Part shown: positions 1 through 8,049 of the stretch, one piece after another
How the letters are laid out: each line of letters opens with the position of its first letter
How positions within the stretch are numbered: position 1 is the stretch's first letter
DNA from: Fructobacillus apis
GTDB lineage: Bacteria > Bacillota > Bacilli > Lactobacillales > Lactobacillaceae
Direction: 5' to 3'
Assembly (NCBI RefSeq): GCF_023893635.1
Contig: NZ_JAMWYK010000002.1
Coordinates: forward strand, 62,001 to 126,000
Length of the DNA: 64,000 bases
Notes under the pieces: generated by a model
The model's input: the letters and a program-made list of their open reading frames with translations, nothing else
The model's database searches: none
Told to the model about the DNA's origin: nothing
Made by a program: the position numbers and the translations under genes

Positions 1-1286
1 AACAGTGACGTGTCCTTCAAGGTGATGATGAACTGGTTGATGAAGCTTGGCACCATCAACTTCAATCCTTGCGGAATGATGACGCGGCGCATGGCCTGTG
101 CGTGGGAAAGGCCTAATGAGCGAGCTGCTTCCATCTGACCGGAATCCACCGAATTGAATCCCCCGCGGACGAAAGCACCCGTATAGGCTCCTTCGTTCAA
201 GACCAAGGTCAAAATCCCAGCCGTCCAGGCAGAAATCTTAATTCCAGTTAAGGCTGGGAATCCAATGTACAAGAAGAAGGCCAGTACCAGCATTGGCATT
301 CCACGGAAGGTGTAAACAACCGTTGTGGACAAGCCGCGAACAAAGCGGTTCTTTGAAACCCCCATCACACCGAGGAGCATTCCCCAGAGCGATGCCAAGA
401 CGATTCCAACAACCGTTAAGTAGGCTGTTTGACTCAATCCTGACAAGAAGGTTTTCTTGTTTGATGTCAAGATGCCCCAAACGGTCTTGTTGTCCTTAGC
501 AGACCCTGTAAAAGTCTCGGCCTTGGCGGACAAATACTTGTTTACGACCTTATCGTAAGTCCCGTTCTTTTTGATGATTGCAAGACCCTTATTGAAGTCC
601 GAGAGGAGCTGTTGGTTGCTTCCCTTCTTGACGGCAAAACCAAGGTAACCGGCATCAAATGGGTCTTGGGCGTTTTGAACGCGCAAATCCGTACCGTTTT
701 TAATCGTATATTGCAAGACGGGCAAGTCCGCGAAGGTTGCGTCGGAGTTCCCATTAATCACATCGCGGTAAACCGTGTCAGAATCGGAGAAGTAAGAAAT
801 CTTGAATCCGTATTGGTCCTTGATCTTTTCAGCGTATTCCGCCCCGGCCGTTCCGGTCTTCAGCGCAACAACCTTGCCCTTCAAATCATCCAGGGACTTG
901 ATGTTGCTCTTCTTAGCCGTTGCCCAAGCGATTCCAGTTTTGTAGTAGGCGTCCGAGAAGTCGTAAACCTTCTTACGCTCATCCGTAATCGTTGTTCCGG
1001 CAATCACCCCATCGGCCTGTGATGAGGCAACCGACTGCATCGCCGCGTTAAAGGTCATCGGCTTCACATTGTAGGTGAAGCCAGACGCCTTCGCAATTTC
1101 CTTCAGCAAATCCTGATCAATCCCAACGTACTTGTTGTCCTTGTCCTGGAAATCAAAAGGTGCGTATGTGGCATCCGCCGTAATGGTGTAGTCCGGCTTG
1201 CTAGCGTCGGCCGTTGGATGAAAGAACCCAAAAGCCAAAACGGCAGAAACCGTAGCCAAAATGGCTGTTAATATCCCTTTTTTCAT
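1..1286 (-). CDS. Amino-acid ABC transporter, fused substrate-binding/permease protein (partial)
   Basis: Glutamine-type (GlnPH-like) importer subunit, cut by the window edge so the permease C-terminus and any ATPase gene are missing. The protein starts MKKGILTAILATV (ATG at 1284-1286, SD GGAG) with a signal peptide. An SBP_bac_3 domain follows (YAPFDFQDKDNKYVGIDQDL near residue 45; a DFSDAYY motif), then a membrane permease domain with typical histidine/glutamine-permease features (FRGMPMLVLAFF; EAARSLGL). Fusion of binding protein and permease is usual for Gram-positive glutamine/glutamate transporters. The family call is firm; the substrate is inferred. Confidence 0.9.
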   Translation of the reverse strand, partial: MKKGILTAILATVSAVLAFGFFHPTADASKPDYTITADATYAPFDFQDKDNKYVGIDQDLLKEIAKASGFTYNVKPMTFNAAMQSVASSQADGVIAGTTITDERKKVYDFSDAYYKTGIAWATAKKSNIKSLDDLKGKVVALKTGTAGAEYAEKIKDQYGFKISYFSDSDTVYRDVINGNSDATFADLPVLQYTIKNGTDLRVQNAQDPFDAGYLGFAVKKGSNQQLLSDFNKGLAIIKKNGTYDKVVNKYLSAKAETFTGSAKDNKTVWGILTSNKKTFLSGLSQTAYLTVVGIVLASLWGMLLGVMGVSKNRFVRGLSTTVVYTFRGMPMLVLAFFLYIGFPALTGIKISAWTAGILTLVLNEGAYTGAFVRGGFNSVDSGQMEAARSLGLSHAQAMRRVIIPQGLKLMVPSFINQFIITLKDTSL

Positions 1287-1357
1287 GCGTAACTCCTTCA
1301 TGGTATCTGCTATTAGTCTAGCAACCACGTGCAGGCCCAAAAGAAATTACGTCAGCT

Positions 1358-1389
1358 ATTCTAACATTTATCTAATAAGTGGTCTAGTC
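1358..1389 (-). promoter_or_regulatory. Putative promoter of the amino-acid transporter with a GntR-like site
   Basis: On the minus strand TGTTAGAAT (extended -10, hexamer at 1358-1363) lies 17 bp from TAGACC at 1381-1386. TGGTCTAGTC at 1380-1389 (plus strand) overlaps the -35. The same 10-mer lies inside the gntR promoter at 21318-21327, which suggests but does not prove shared control. Confidence 0.4.
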
Positions 1390-1560
1390 CTTTACCAGAC
1401 TGGAGTGAGGATAAATTAAAAGATGATTAGCAAATCGTTTTCGATGGTCGTCTTTGACTTTTGAAGGAGGTAAAGAGTGTATTTTTTAGAATTGGTCTAC
1501 TTTGATAGGAAATAAAAAAGCCTGCTCATAAAAGCGGCCATTTTGCGTATTAATCCTTGA

Positions 1561-1598
1561 GGTGTTAGAAACACGACACCGGAAAGGAGGATACTCCT
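1561..1598 (+). promoter_or_regulatory. Structured leader that sequesters the toxin SD
   Basis: Two hairpins precede the toxin start: GGTGT/ACACC (1561-1565 with 1576-1580) and AGGAG/CTCCT (1585-1589 with 1594-1598). The second stem contains the Shine-Dalgarno sequence itself. The same layout limits translation of Fst toxin mRNA in par-type systems. No strong promoter was found upstream; TATTAA near 1549 is a weak candidate. Confidence 0.6.
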
Positions 1599-1712
1599 GT
1601 GATTTTAAATCTTTTCATTTTTGTTGTTCTGATTCTGTTTGAAGTTTTCAAGCAAGTCGTCATCCGCTTGATTTCGAACCGAATCGAACAATGGCTACAC
1701 CGTAAAAAGTGA
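1599..1712 (+). CDS. Fst-like type I toxin, small membrane peptide (37 aa)
   Basis: GTG start with AGGAGG 8 nt upstream. The 37-residue product has a hydrophobic segment (LNLFIFVVLILFEVF, about residues 3-17) and a basic tail ending QWLHRKK. This matches the general design of Fst/Ldr-type toxins: one membrane helix and a charged C-terminus with a W-L pair. Codons 3-7 contain the 13-nt sequence (1605-1617) that recurs in the antisense RNA at 1803-1815. The recognition rests more on RNA architecture than on protein similarity. The likely role is membrane damage when the antitoxin is lost. Confidence 0.65.
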   Translation: MILNLFIFVVLILFEVFKQVVIRLISNRIEQWLHRKK

Positions 1713-1719
1713 TAGCCGA

Positions 1720-1750
1720 GGCACCCCATTGGCAGATGGGGTGTCTTTTT
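1720..1750 (+). terminator. Terminator of toxin mRNA, with kissing loop
   Basis: A 10-bp stem (1720-1729 with 1736-1745) is followed by T5. Its loop TGGCAG (1730-1735) is the exact reverse complement of loop CUGCCA in both antitoxin RNAs, as in Fst RNAI/RNAII loop-loop recognition. Confidence 0.75.
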
Positions 1751-1755
1751 GTATT

Positions 1756-1814
1756 AAAAAAGCCTTTTGCTGGCAGGCAATAGACTTTTTTACATTTTGA
1801 TATTAAATCTTTTC
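1756..1814 (-). ncRNA. Antitoxin RNA A (RNAII-like)
   Basis: Extended -10 TGTTATAAT (hexamer 1821-1826) predicts a start near 1814. The RNA is about 59 nt and ends in a 12-position stem with loop CUGCCA and a U-tract at 1756-1761. Its 5' end carries UGAAAAGAUUUAA, complementary over 13 nt to toxin codons 3-7 (1605-1617). Loop-loop contact followed by pairing at the start codon region would block toxin translation, as known for the par/Fst family. Transcription is convergent with the toxin gene. Confidence 0.7.
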
Positions 1815-1866
1815 ACCAAGATTATAACACCACCCACTCGAAAAAGGCAGCTGTATTTTTGTAAAT

Positions 1867-1931
1867 AAAAAAGCCTATCACTGGCAGGTGATAGACTTTT
1901 TTTATATTGAATTTGAATCCTTAAAATCTTC
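1867..1931 (-). ncRNA. Antitoxin RNA B (tandem paralogue)
   Basis: This second copy of the same RNA design has extended -10 TGCTATCAT (hexamer 1938-1943), a start near 1931, an 11-bp terminator stem (1871-1881 with 1888-1898) and the identical loop CUGCCA. Its target-pairing region differs (TTAAAATCTTC on the plus strand at 1921-1931) and matches the local toxin poorly. It is either a decayed duplicate or an antitoxin for a toxin elsewhere. Confidence 0.6.
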
Positions 1932-1970
1932 AACGAAATGATAGCATCCACCCGATGGCCTTTTCTTCCA

Positions 1971-2567
1971 TTAATGCATGGCTGACCAGAGGCCAAAGAG
2001 GAAACCACCGATTGGAAAAACAATCCACCAGTAACGGCCCAAGAAGTCCCAACCGTTTTGAACGGGTTCGTAATGGCGTTCCTTCTTGTAACCAACTGAA
2101 AGCGGATACTTCTTATCTAAGTAGTTCGCATGCAGGATTCGTACGACATAAATTGATAGCGCGATGGCTAGGAAGAGCGCTCCATCCCAGAGCGTACCAG
2201 CAGTTGCTTGCTGGCTTTCGGGTAAGTGGTGAACGCCAATTCCTAATAAGGATAAAAGAACAAAATCAACGGCAACAACCAATAGAAGAACCGCGTTCTT
2301 CTCAGCCCGACGTTGCCGCACTTGGCGTGCTTGATCCTGTGACATTTCCATGATTTGAATCTCCTTTGAATCTTCTTCGATTTGTTCGAACAAGTCACTA
2401 AGAGAAACGGATAAGCCCTGAGCCACGGAGGATAGTGTTGATAGGGAAACATCGGATCCCGCTTCCATTCGTTGAATGGTTCGAACCGTGAGGTAAGACT
2501 TTTCAGCCAACTCTTCCTGGGTCCAGCCCTTTTCTTTTCTTAACTTAGCTACATTTGTTTTGTCCAT
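1971..2567 (-). CDS. XRE-family regulator with C-terminal membrane domain
   Basis: 198 aa. The N-terminal helix-turn-helix (residues 5-60) reads VAKLRKEKGWTQEELAEKS then LTVRTIQRMEAG, a classic HTH_3 domain. A linker is followed by at least three hydrophobic segments (LLLVVAVDFVLLSLLGIG near 95-112, ALFLAIALSIYVV near 130, WWIVFPIGGFLFGLW at the end). Membrane-anchored XRE regulators are common in LAB. It is monocistronic; the target is unknown. Confidence 0.8.
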   Translation of the reverse strand: MDKTNVAKLRKEKGWTQEELAEKSYLTVRTIQRMEAGSDVSLSTLSSVAQGLSVSLSDLFEQIEEDSKEIQIMEMSQDQARQVRQRRAEKNAVLLLVVAVDFVLLSLLGIGVHHLPESQQATAGTLWDGALFLAIALSIYVVRILHANYLDKKYPLSVGYKKERHYEPVQNGWDFLGRYWWIVFPIGGFLFGLWSAMH

Positions 2568-2719
2568 GCCTCAACAACACTCCCAACCAATAAAAGTGAA
2601 CACGACAGTCGCCCGACAATGGCACGACAGCGCCCTGACAGTAACCTGACAGGTTCTCTAAAACCCATTATAACGCGAAAAGCGCGGACCGAACGGTCCA
2701 CGCTTTTCATTCATCAAAT

Positions 2720-3184
2720 TTAATTCTTTTTATCAAACTTTCCAGTTGGCTGGCAGTAAATCACAATCAATGTAATAGCCGCGACCAGGGAAATGAGGCT
2801 ATCAAAAGCAGCCACGTTTCCAAGTCCACCTAAATGGTTCGCGTTACCTGAAATAAGGTAGACGATTTCCACAAGGAACCACCAACCGGACAAGCCAGTG
2901 TCCTTAATGCGACGATAAACCAATGACAAGTGCGGAATGATGGTTGCCAACAGGTAAAGAATGAGGATGATGACGGCGATCATTGGAATGATTGACATCC
3001 CCTTCACCGCTTCGTGAATGGAGTGGTTTTCTGCATATGACATCAAAGCCCCAGTGAATCCAATGATTCCAAGAACCCAGACAATGATGAGGTTCGCCAA
3101 GAAAACCCACCAGTAATCAGAGCGGGATGATTGCCCCTTAAAGTTTGCGTAGTTCTTCCAGTAGTCGATGTATGCTTGAATCAT
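2720..3184 (-). CDS. DUF805 membrane protein
   Basis: DUF805 inner-membrane protein of unknown function. I place the start at MIQAYIDYWKNY (3184) because AGAGGAG lies 7 nt upstream and family members begin this way; the longer reading adds nine residues without an SD. Features: N-terminal YWKNYANFKGQSSRSDYWW, about four membrane helices, the family motif YRRIKDTGLSGWW, and QPTGKF near the end. A paralogue lies directly upstream at 3349-3816. Confidence 0.85.
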   Translation of the reverse strand: MIQAYIDYWKNYANFKGQSSRSDYWWVFLANLIIVWVLGIIGFTGALMSYAENHSIHEAVKGMSIIPMIAVIILILYLLATIIPHLSLVYRRIKDTGLSGWWFLVEIVYLISGNANHLGGLGNVAAFDSLISLVAAITLIVIYCQPTGKFDKKN

Positions 3185-3310
3185 AATTACTCCTCTTATC
3201 GTTTCTTCCATGTGTAGTGTAACATAGACTCCTTCTAGTCTTGAATCAAAACAAGCGAAGCGACAAGCTTTTGAACGCTTAATCGTCGGATCAAAAGGAG
3301 TGAATCAAAA

Positions 3311-3340
3311 AAGCGTCGACCACCGGTCCACGCTTTTTGC
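3311..3340 (-). terminator. Terminator between the DUF805 genes
   Basis: On the minus strand AAAGCGT pairs with ACGCTTT around ACC/GGT and is followed by T6. It ends the upstream DUF805 transcript. A TTGATT-17 bp-TATGTT promoter candidate for the second gene follows. Confidence 0.65.
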
Positions 3341-3348
3341 TCATGAAA

Positions 3349-3816
3349 CTAATTCTCTTGATTGAATTTACCGCTGGGCTGTACCGCAATAACGATGATG
3401 GAAAGGCCAACGAGAAAGGCCAAGAGATTCACGGTAATGCCCGCAACACTGTCAAACCAAAGGACAAAGCCGACTCGTCGCAGGACGGCGTAGGCGATGA
3501 CGATGCTAAACCACCAAAGAGACAAGCCCGTGTCCTTCAATCGTCGAAAGGCCATCGACAGTTCAGGAATCAGAACGGCCAAATTGTACACCAAAAACAC
3601 GATGACTGCGGCAAGTGGCAAAGAAGCCATAACAGGGGCCGAATCCTCAATGGCATACCCCTGCAAAGTCGTTGAAACAAAACCGGTAAGCCCAATGATG
3701 CCAAGTACCACATCAATGATGACGTTAATCAAAACGACCCACCAGAACTCCTCACGCGTCGTGCGTCCTTTGAAGTTAAAGTAGTTTTTCCAAAAATCTC
3801 GATAAGCTTCAATCAT
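3349..3816 (-). CDS. DUF805 membrane protein
   Basis: 155-aa paralogue of the neighbour: MIEAYRDFWKNYFNFKGRTT at the N-terminus, FRRLKDTGLSLWWF in the middle, QPSGKFNQ at the end, and four hydrophobic segments. It has its own extended -10 promoter candidate TGTTACAAT just upstream. The two copies suggest a tandem duplication. Function is unknown for the family. Confidence 0.85.
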   Translation of the reverse strand: MIEAYRDFWKNYFNFKGRTTREEFWWVVLINVIIDVVLGIIGLTGFVSTTLQGYAIEDSAPVMASLPLAAVIVFLVYNLAVLIPELSMAFRRLKDTGLSLWWFSIVIAYAVLRRVGFVLWFDSVAGITVNLLAFLVGLSIIVIAVQPSGKFNQEN

Positions 3817-3888
3817 GATAAATCCCTAAACGCTTTTTCCAAGATACAATTGTAACACAGAATTCCAGCCCCATTCCCGTGAACAATA

Positions 3889-3915
3889 AAAAGACCGAGC
3901 GCTTGGCTCGGCCTT
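3889..3915 (-). terminator. Terminator of the riboswitch operon
   Basis: Stem 3891-3900 with 3906-3915 (minus RNA GGCCGAGC/GCUCGGUC), loop CAAG, then a U-tract at 3887-3891. It closes the P-type ATPase/145-aa protein operon. Confidence 0.75.
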
Positions 3916-3925
3916 TTAGGGGGGA

Positions 3926-4363
3926 TTAGGCCCCGAAGATCTTTGAAACTTGTGCTTGAATCTTGCTCAAGAACGTTGCTTGGTCTTCTTCTGATTGCTT
4001 GAAGTCTGCTTCGTTGATGCTTTGATCTTTTTCGTTCAAAGAATCCGCCATCATCTGCGTTGCGTTTGCATAGTCCGCGTAAGCCTTTGCCAACGTCTTG
4101 TGGACACCCATGAAGCGGACGGGCACTTGCAAGCCAGCCAAAGTCTTAGCGTTTGCTTGGTAGTTTTCAACGGCATCGTCGAATTCCGCCTTGATTTCAA
4201 CGAAGTCGGCCTTTTCCATATCAGCCAACTTGCCGGCTTCCTTTGCTTCGTCCAACTTCACGAAGAACGGTGACACGTGGTCAGCCGTTTCTTGCGTCTT
4301 CGTCAACACGTCTTGCAAGGTCGTCACGTAGTATTCCAATTGCTTTGGGTTAAATTTTGCCAA
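3926..4363 (-). CDS. Unknown acidic protein in the Mn2+ riboswitch operon
   Basis: 145 aa, no family recognised. The start lies 4 nt after the stop of the P-type ATPase, so the two are co-transcribed and probably translationally coupled. The protein is soluble-looking, alpha-helical and acidic, without membrane segments or signal peptide (MAKFNPKQLEYYVTTLQDVL; many Asp/Glu). Being under the same riboswitch suggests a role in manganese export or metal sensing/chaperoning; that is inference. Confidence 0.7.
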   Translation of the reverse strand: MAKFNPKQLEYYVTTLQDVLTKTQETADHVSPFFVKLDEAKEAGKLADMEKADFVEIKAEFDDAVENYQANAKTLAGLQVPVRFMGVHKTLAKAYADYANATQMMADSLNEKDQSINEADFKQSEEDQATFLSKIQAQVSKIFGA

Positions 4364-4367
4364 TGTC

Positions 4368-7064
4368 TTATCCTCGATTAAAAAGTTTTCGTTGTACCCA
4401 TTTTACCAGCTCAACGATGACAATGATAGATACCGAGGCACCGATGACAATCAGCCACTGGTAGGCATCCAAATTCGTTACGTGGAAGATTGGGTTCAAC
4501 GGCTTAATCACAACAACCGCCATCATGGCAATCAAGGAGAAGACCAAGGCGCCGTTGAAGAAGTGGTTGCTAAAGGTGCTTGGTCGCAGTTGACTTTGGT
4601 AAACCGACTTGACGTTAATGGCATTGACCATCTGCATCAATCCAAGGGTCATGAAGGCCATCGTCAAGGCATCCCCGTGCACCAGCGTCGTTCCGGTGTG
4701 GTCTGGGAAAGTCAGGGCCAACCCGTAGACCGTCAAGACGATCACCGCTTGTAAGATTCCCTGCCAAACGATGGCAGGACCCACGCCTCCGGAAAGGAAG
4801 TTGGCCATCTTACCACGTGGCTTGCGGTCCATGATGCCCGGTTGTGCCGGTTCCAATCCCAGCGCGATGGCTGGGAACGTGTCCGTCACCAAGTTGATCC
4901 ACAAAATCATGACGGGCGCGAGCACTTCCCAACCAAGCAAGGTCATCGTGAAGATGGCGATTACTTCGGCCAGGTTCGAGGCGAGCAGGTACTGCAGCGC
5001 CTTTTGGATGTTGGCGAAGACCTTGCGACCTTCCTTCACAGCGGAAACAATAGTCGAGAAGTTGTCGTCGGCGAGCACCATGTCGGCCGCTTCCTTGGAA
5101 ACTTCCGTTCCGGTGATTCCCATGGCAACCCCGATGTCGGCTGCCTTCAAGGCAGGCGCGTCGTTCACACCGTCTCCGGTCATGGCAACGACTTTGCCCT
5201 TTTTCTGCCAGGCCTTCACGATGCGGACCTTGTGGGCGGGTGCCACTCGGGCGTATACCTTAATGTCTTCAACACGGTCGGCGAAATCTTCATCGGAGAT
5301 GTCGTCCAAATCTGATCCGGTCATCACGGCCTTTTCACGGTCATCCCCCTCTTCCAAGATACCCAAGCGGGCCGCAATCGCAGCCGCCGTTTGTGGGTGG
5401 TCACCGGTAATCATCATCGGACGAATTCCGGCCTTCTTGGCTTGGGCAACCGAATCCTTTACTTCTGGACGTTCGGGGTCAATCATGGCCACGAACCCGA
5501 TGAGGGTGAGTCCCTGTTCGAGATTCTCCGCATCCGCGTTCTCTTCTATAGAAGAAACCTGCTTTTCGGCAAAGGCCAGAACACGGAGGGCTTGGTCGGC
5601 CAACTGGCCGTTGATGGCCTGGAAGTTGGCTTTGTCTTCTTCGGTGAAGGCACGGACCTGCCCGTTTTCGAGCACCGTCGTGACACGTTCAAGGATTGAG
5701 TCGGGCGCTCCCTTGACGGTGACGCGGTAGACGGCCTCATGTTCAGATTCGTCCTGCGCGCCGTAAACCGTCGTCATCATCTTCCGTTCGGAATCAAAGG
5801 GCACTTCCTGCAAACGTTCTTGCTTGCGCAATTCGTCGAGTGCTTCCTGACGATACTTACTATTGAAGTCAATCAAGGCCGTTTCGGTTGGATCACCAAC
5901 CAAACCGTCGTCGGTAAAGGAACTGTCGTTGTTCAAGGCCATAATGTCGGCCAAGCGGTCAGCGCCTTGGGATAAGTCGCTGTCCTCGAATGGGTTTTGC
6001 CCAGCAAGGTCAACGACCTGACCGTTCAAGACGACCTTTTCGACCGTCATCTTGTTTTGCGTCAACGTTCCGGTTTTGTCGGAACCGATGATATCGGTTG
6101 AACCCAGCGTTTCAACGGCTGGCAACTTGCGCATCAACGCAGCCTTCTTGGCCATGCGGGCGGTTCCCAGGGCCAAAGTGATCGTCACGATGGCTGGCAA
6201 TCCTTCCGGAATGGCCGCCACGGCCAATGAGATGGCCGTCAAAATCAAGTCAATGATGGACATGTTCTGCGTGAAGTATCCGATGACGAAGGTCAACGCC
6301 GCGATTCCCAAAATCAAGTAGGTCAAGAACTTGGACAAGGACTTCAGGTTTTCCTGCAAGGGTGTCTTCGTCTCGTCCTGTTCCTGCAAAGCACCGGCGA
6401 TTTGGCCGACCTCGGTCTGCATTCCGGTCTTCACCACGATTCCCTGCGCGCGTCCGTAAACGACGTGGGCGTTCATGAAGGCCAGGTTCTTCTGGTCTCC
6501 CAATGGTAATTTTTCTGCTGGCAAAGTCACGTCCGTCTTGTTCACAGGCACCGACTCTCCAGTCAGTGCGGCTTCCTCGACACGTAAGTTTTGCACGCTC
6601 GTCAAGCGGAGGTCCGCCGGAACAATGTCACCGGCCTCCAATTCCACGAGGTCACCAACGACGAGGTCGGTGGCGGGCACCTGGTTCGGCTGTCCGTCTC
6701 GAATGACCGTGGCCTTTGGCGTGGCCATCTTCTTTAACGCATCAATGGCGTTTTCGGACTTGGATTCCTGGAAGACACCGAAGATGGCGTTGATGATCAC
6801 GATGGCGAGGATGAAAATGGCATCGGTCTGCTCACCAGTCATGGCGGCGACAGCCGCTGCGGCCAACAGGATCCCAATCATCAAATCTTTGAACTGGTCA
6901 ACAAACTTGGAAAAAAGGGACTTTTTTCCCTTCGTTGTGAGGGCATTTTGCCCGTTTTCTAAGAGCCGAGAAGCGGCAGCGTCACTTGAAAGCCCCGCCT
7001 TCAAATCCGTCTGCAAGTCTGAAGCGATTACTGAAGAATCTTCTTGGTAAAAAGTCTTTTTCAC
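4368..7064 (-). CDS. P2-type cation ATPase, probable Mn2+/Ca2+ exporter (YoaB-like)
   Basis: 898-aa P-type ATPase. Visible motifs: TGES (168-171, actuator), PEGLP (286-290, ion-binding helix), phosphorylation site DKTGTLT (Asp329), KGAPD (nucleotide domain), TGD and GDGVNDAP (hinge). It has about ten membrane helices in the SERCA/PMR1 layout. GTG start with AAAGGAG upstream. The upstream yybP-ykoY riboswitch is known to respond to Mn2+ and to control the related YoaB ATPase in Lactococcus, so manganese export is the best functional guess; calcium remains possible. Confidence 0.9.
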   Translation of the reverse strand: MKKTFYQEDSSVIASDLQTDLKAGLSSDAAASRLLENGQNALTTKGKKSLFSKFVDQFKDLMIGILLAAAAVAAMTGEQTDAIFILAIVIINAIFGVFQESKSENAIDALKKMATPKATVIRDGQPNQVPATDLVVGDLVELEAGDIVPADLRLTSVQNLRVEEAALTGESVPVNKTDVTLPAEKLPLGDQKNLAFMNAHVVYGRAQGIVVKTGMQTEVGQIAGALQEQDETKTPLQENLKSLSKFLTYLILGIAALTFVIGYFTQNMSIIDLILTAISLAVAAIPEGLPAIVTITLALGTARMAKKAALMRKLPAVETLGSTDIIGSDKTGTLTQNKMTVEKVVLNGQVVDLAGQNPFEDSDLSQGADRLADIMALNNDSSFTDDGLVGDPTETALIDFNSKYRQEALDELRKQERLQEVPFDSERKMMTTVYGAQDESEHEAVYRVTVKGAPDSILERVTTVLENGQVRAFTEEDKANFQAINGQLADQALRVLAFAEKQVSSIEENADAENLEQGLTLIGFVAMIDPERPEVKDSVAQAKKAGIRPMMITGDHPQTAAAIAARLGILEEGDDREKAVMTGSDLDDISDEDFADRVEDIKVYARVAPAHKVRIVKAWQKKGKVVAMTGDGVNDAPALKAADIGVAMGITGTEVSKEAADMVLADDNFSTIVSAVKEGRKVFANIQKALQYLLASNLAEVIAIFTMTLLGWEVLAPVMILWINLVTDTFPAIALGLEPAQPGIMDRKPRGKMANFLSGGVGPAIVWQGILQAVIVLTVYGLALTFPDHTGTTLVHGDALTMAFMTLGLMQMVNAINVKSVYQSQLRPSTFSNHFFNGALVFSLIAMMAVVVIKPLNPIFHVTNLDAYQWLIVIGASVSIIVIVELVKWVQRKLFNRG

Positions 7065-7102
7065 TTTTAATCTCCTTTAGATGCTTTCTTTCTGGGCAAA
7101 GA

Positions 7103-7267
7103 AAAAGAGACCCATGAAAGCAAAGGGAAAAAACCTCCGCTTTCATAAGTCTCACTGTTTAAGGTTTTGCCGGCACATCTCAATGTGCGATAAGGAGCGT
7201 GCGCTCCGGGTTGACGGTACAAAACCACGACGATGTCGTCAGTTACTCCCCTAGGAAAGAAATTGTT
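7103..7267 (-). ncRNA. yybP-ykoY (Mn2+) riboswitch
   Basis: The leader of the P-type ATPase on the minus strand contains the hallmark AGGGGAGUAA (GGGGAGUA at 7244-7251), ACCGUCAACCCGG, CCUUAUCGC and a 15-bp terminator stem (7107-7121 with 7139-7153) ending in a U-tract. A promoter is visible: extended -10 TGATATACT (hexamer 7274-7279) with TTGTCT 16 bp upstream, so the start is near 7267. In this family Mn2+ binding favours antitermination and switches on exporter expression. Confidence 0.85.
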
Positions 7268-7383
7268 GTCTTTAGTATATCAGCTCCTTTAAAAAAGACA
7301 AGGCTTTTGAAAAAGTCTGAAACGCCCCGAACTCAAAATAATCACTTGAACGACAATCACTCGCGCGTCGTGCGTTCACGACG

Positions 7384-8049
7384 TTAGCCCTGCTTTTCAT
7401 CCTTCACAATCCGACCATCCTGAATGGTGATCGACCGGTTAGCCACCCGCTTGGCAAACTCCACTTCGTGCGTCACAAAGACCTTCGTGCGTTCTTTTAA
7501 GGCCGGGCTTTCAGAAAGGTAATTCAACAGGTTCTCCCAGTTTTCACGATCCAAGGCGGACGTCGGCTCATCAAAGAACAGAATCGGCGCATCCGACATG
7601 ATGGCACGGGCAATGGCCACGCGTTGTTGTTGTCCTCCGGAAAGCGCAGCTGGAAAAACACTTTTTTGTCCGGACAAGTGGAAGTAGTCTAATAGATCGG
7701 AAGCTCGTTCCAAGGCCTCCTCCTTTTTCAACTGACCGGATAGCCAGGCTGGCGAAGCCACGTTTTCCAAAACCTTGAGATTCTTAAAGAGGTTGAAGTT
7801 CTGGAATAGTAGTGTCCCGATTTTCAGCAACTCTTTTTCATTAGTGCTTTGACCATTGACCAAAATGTCACCATCAGTCTTCTTTTGAAGCCCGGCTAAC
7901 GTTCGAATTAACGTGGACTTTCCCGAACCCGAAGGACCGAGGATGGCAATCGTCTCGCCAGCTTCAACCGCAAAGCTAATGTCCTTCAGAATGACCTTAT
8001 CCTTCATTTGGACGGTTAAATTTTGTACATTCATTTGTCCTTTGTTCAT
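7384..8049 (-). CDS. Cystine-type amino-acid ABC transporter ATPase
   Basis: 221 aa. Walker A GPSGSGKST near residue 38, Q-loop FQNFNLFKNL, signature ALSGGQQQR, Walker B PILFFDEPTSALD, H-loop VFVTHE. It is a polar-amino-acid importer ATPase (GlnQ/TcyC group). The start overlaps the permease stop (ATGA). Last gene of the lyase operon. A 7-bp inverted repeat CGTCGTG/CACGACG lies just beyond the stop (7364-7381) without a clear U-tract. Confidence 0.9.
   Translation of the reverse strand: MNKGQMNVQNLTVQMKDKVILKDISFAVEAGETIAILGPSGSGKSTLIRTLAGLQKKTDGDILVNGQSTNEKELLKIGTLLFQNFNLFKNLKVLENVASPAWLSGQLKKEEALERASDLLDYFHLSGQKSVFPAALSGGQQQRVAIARAIMSDAPILFFDEPTSALDRENWENLLNYLSESPALKERTKVFVTHEVEFAKRVANRSITIQDGRIVKDEKQG

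Noticed and set aside
4771-5730. 319-aa plus-strand ORF (also 4842-5315, 5391-5699)
   Set aside because: Antisense to the P-type ATPase, no SD, low-complexity composition set by the sense codons.
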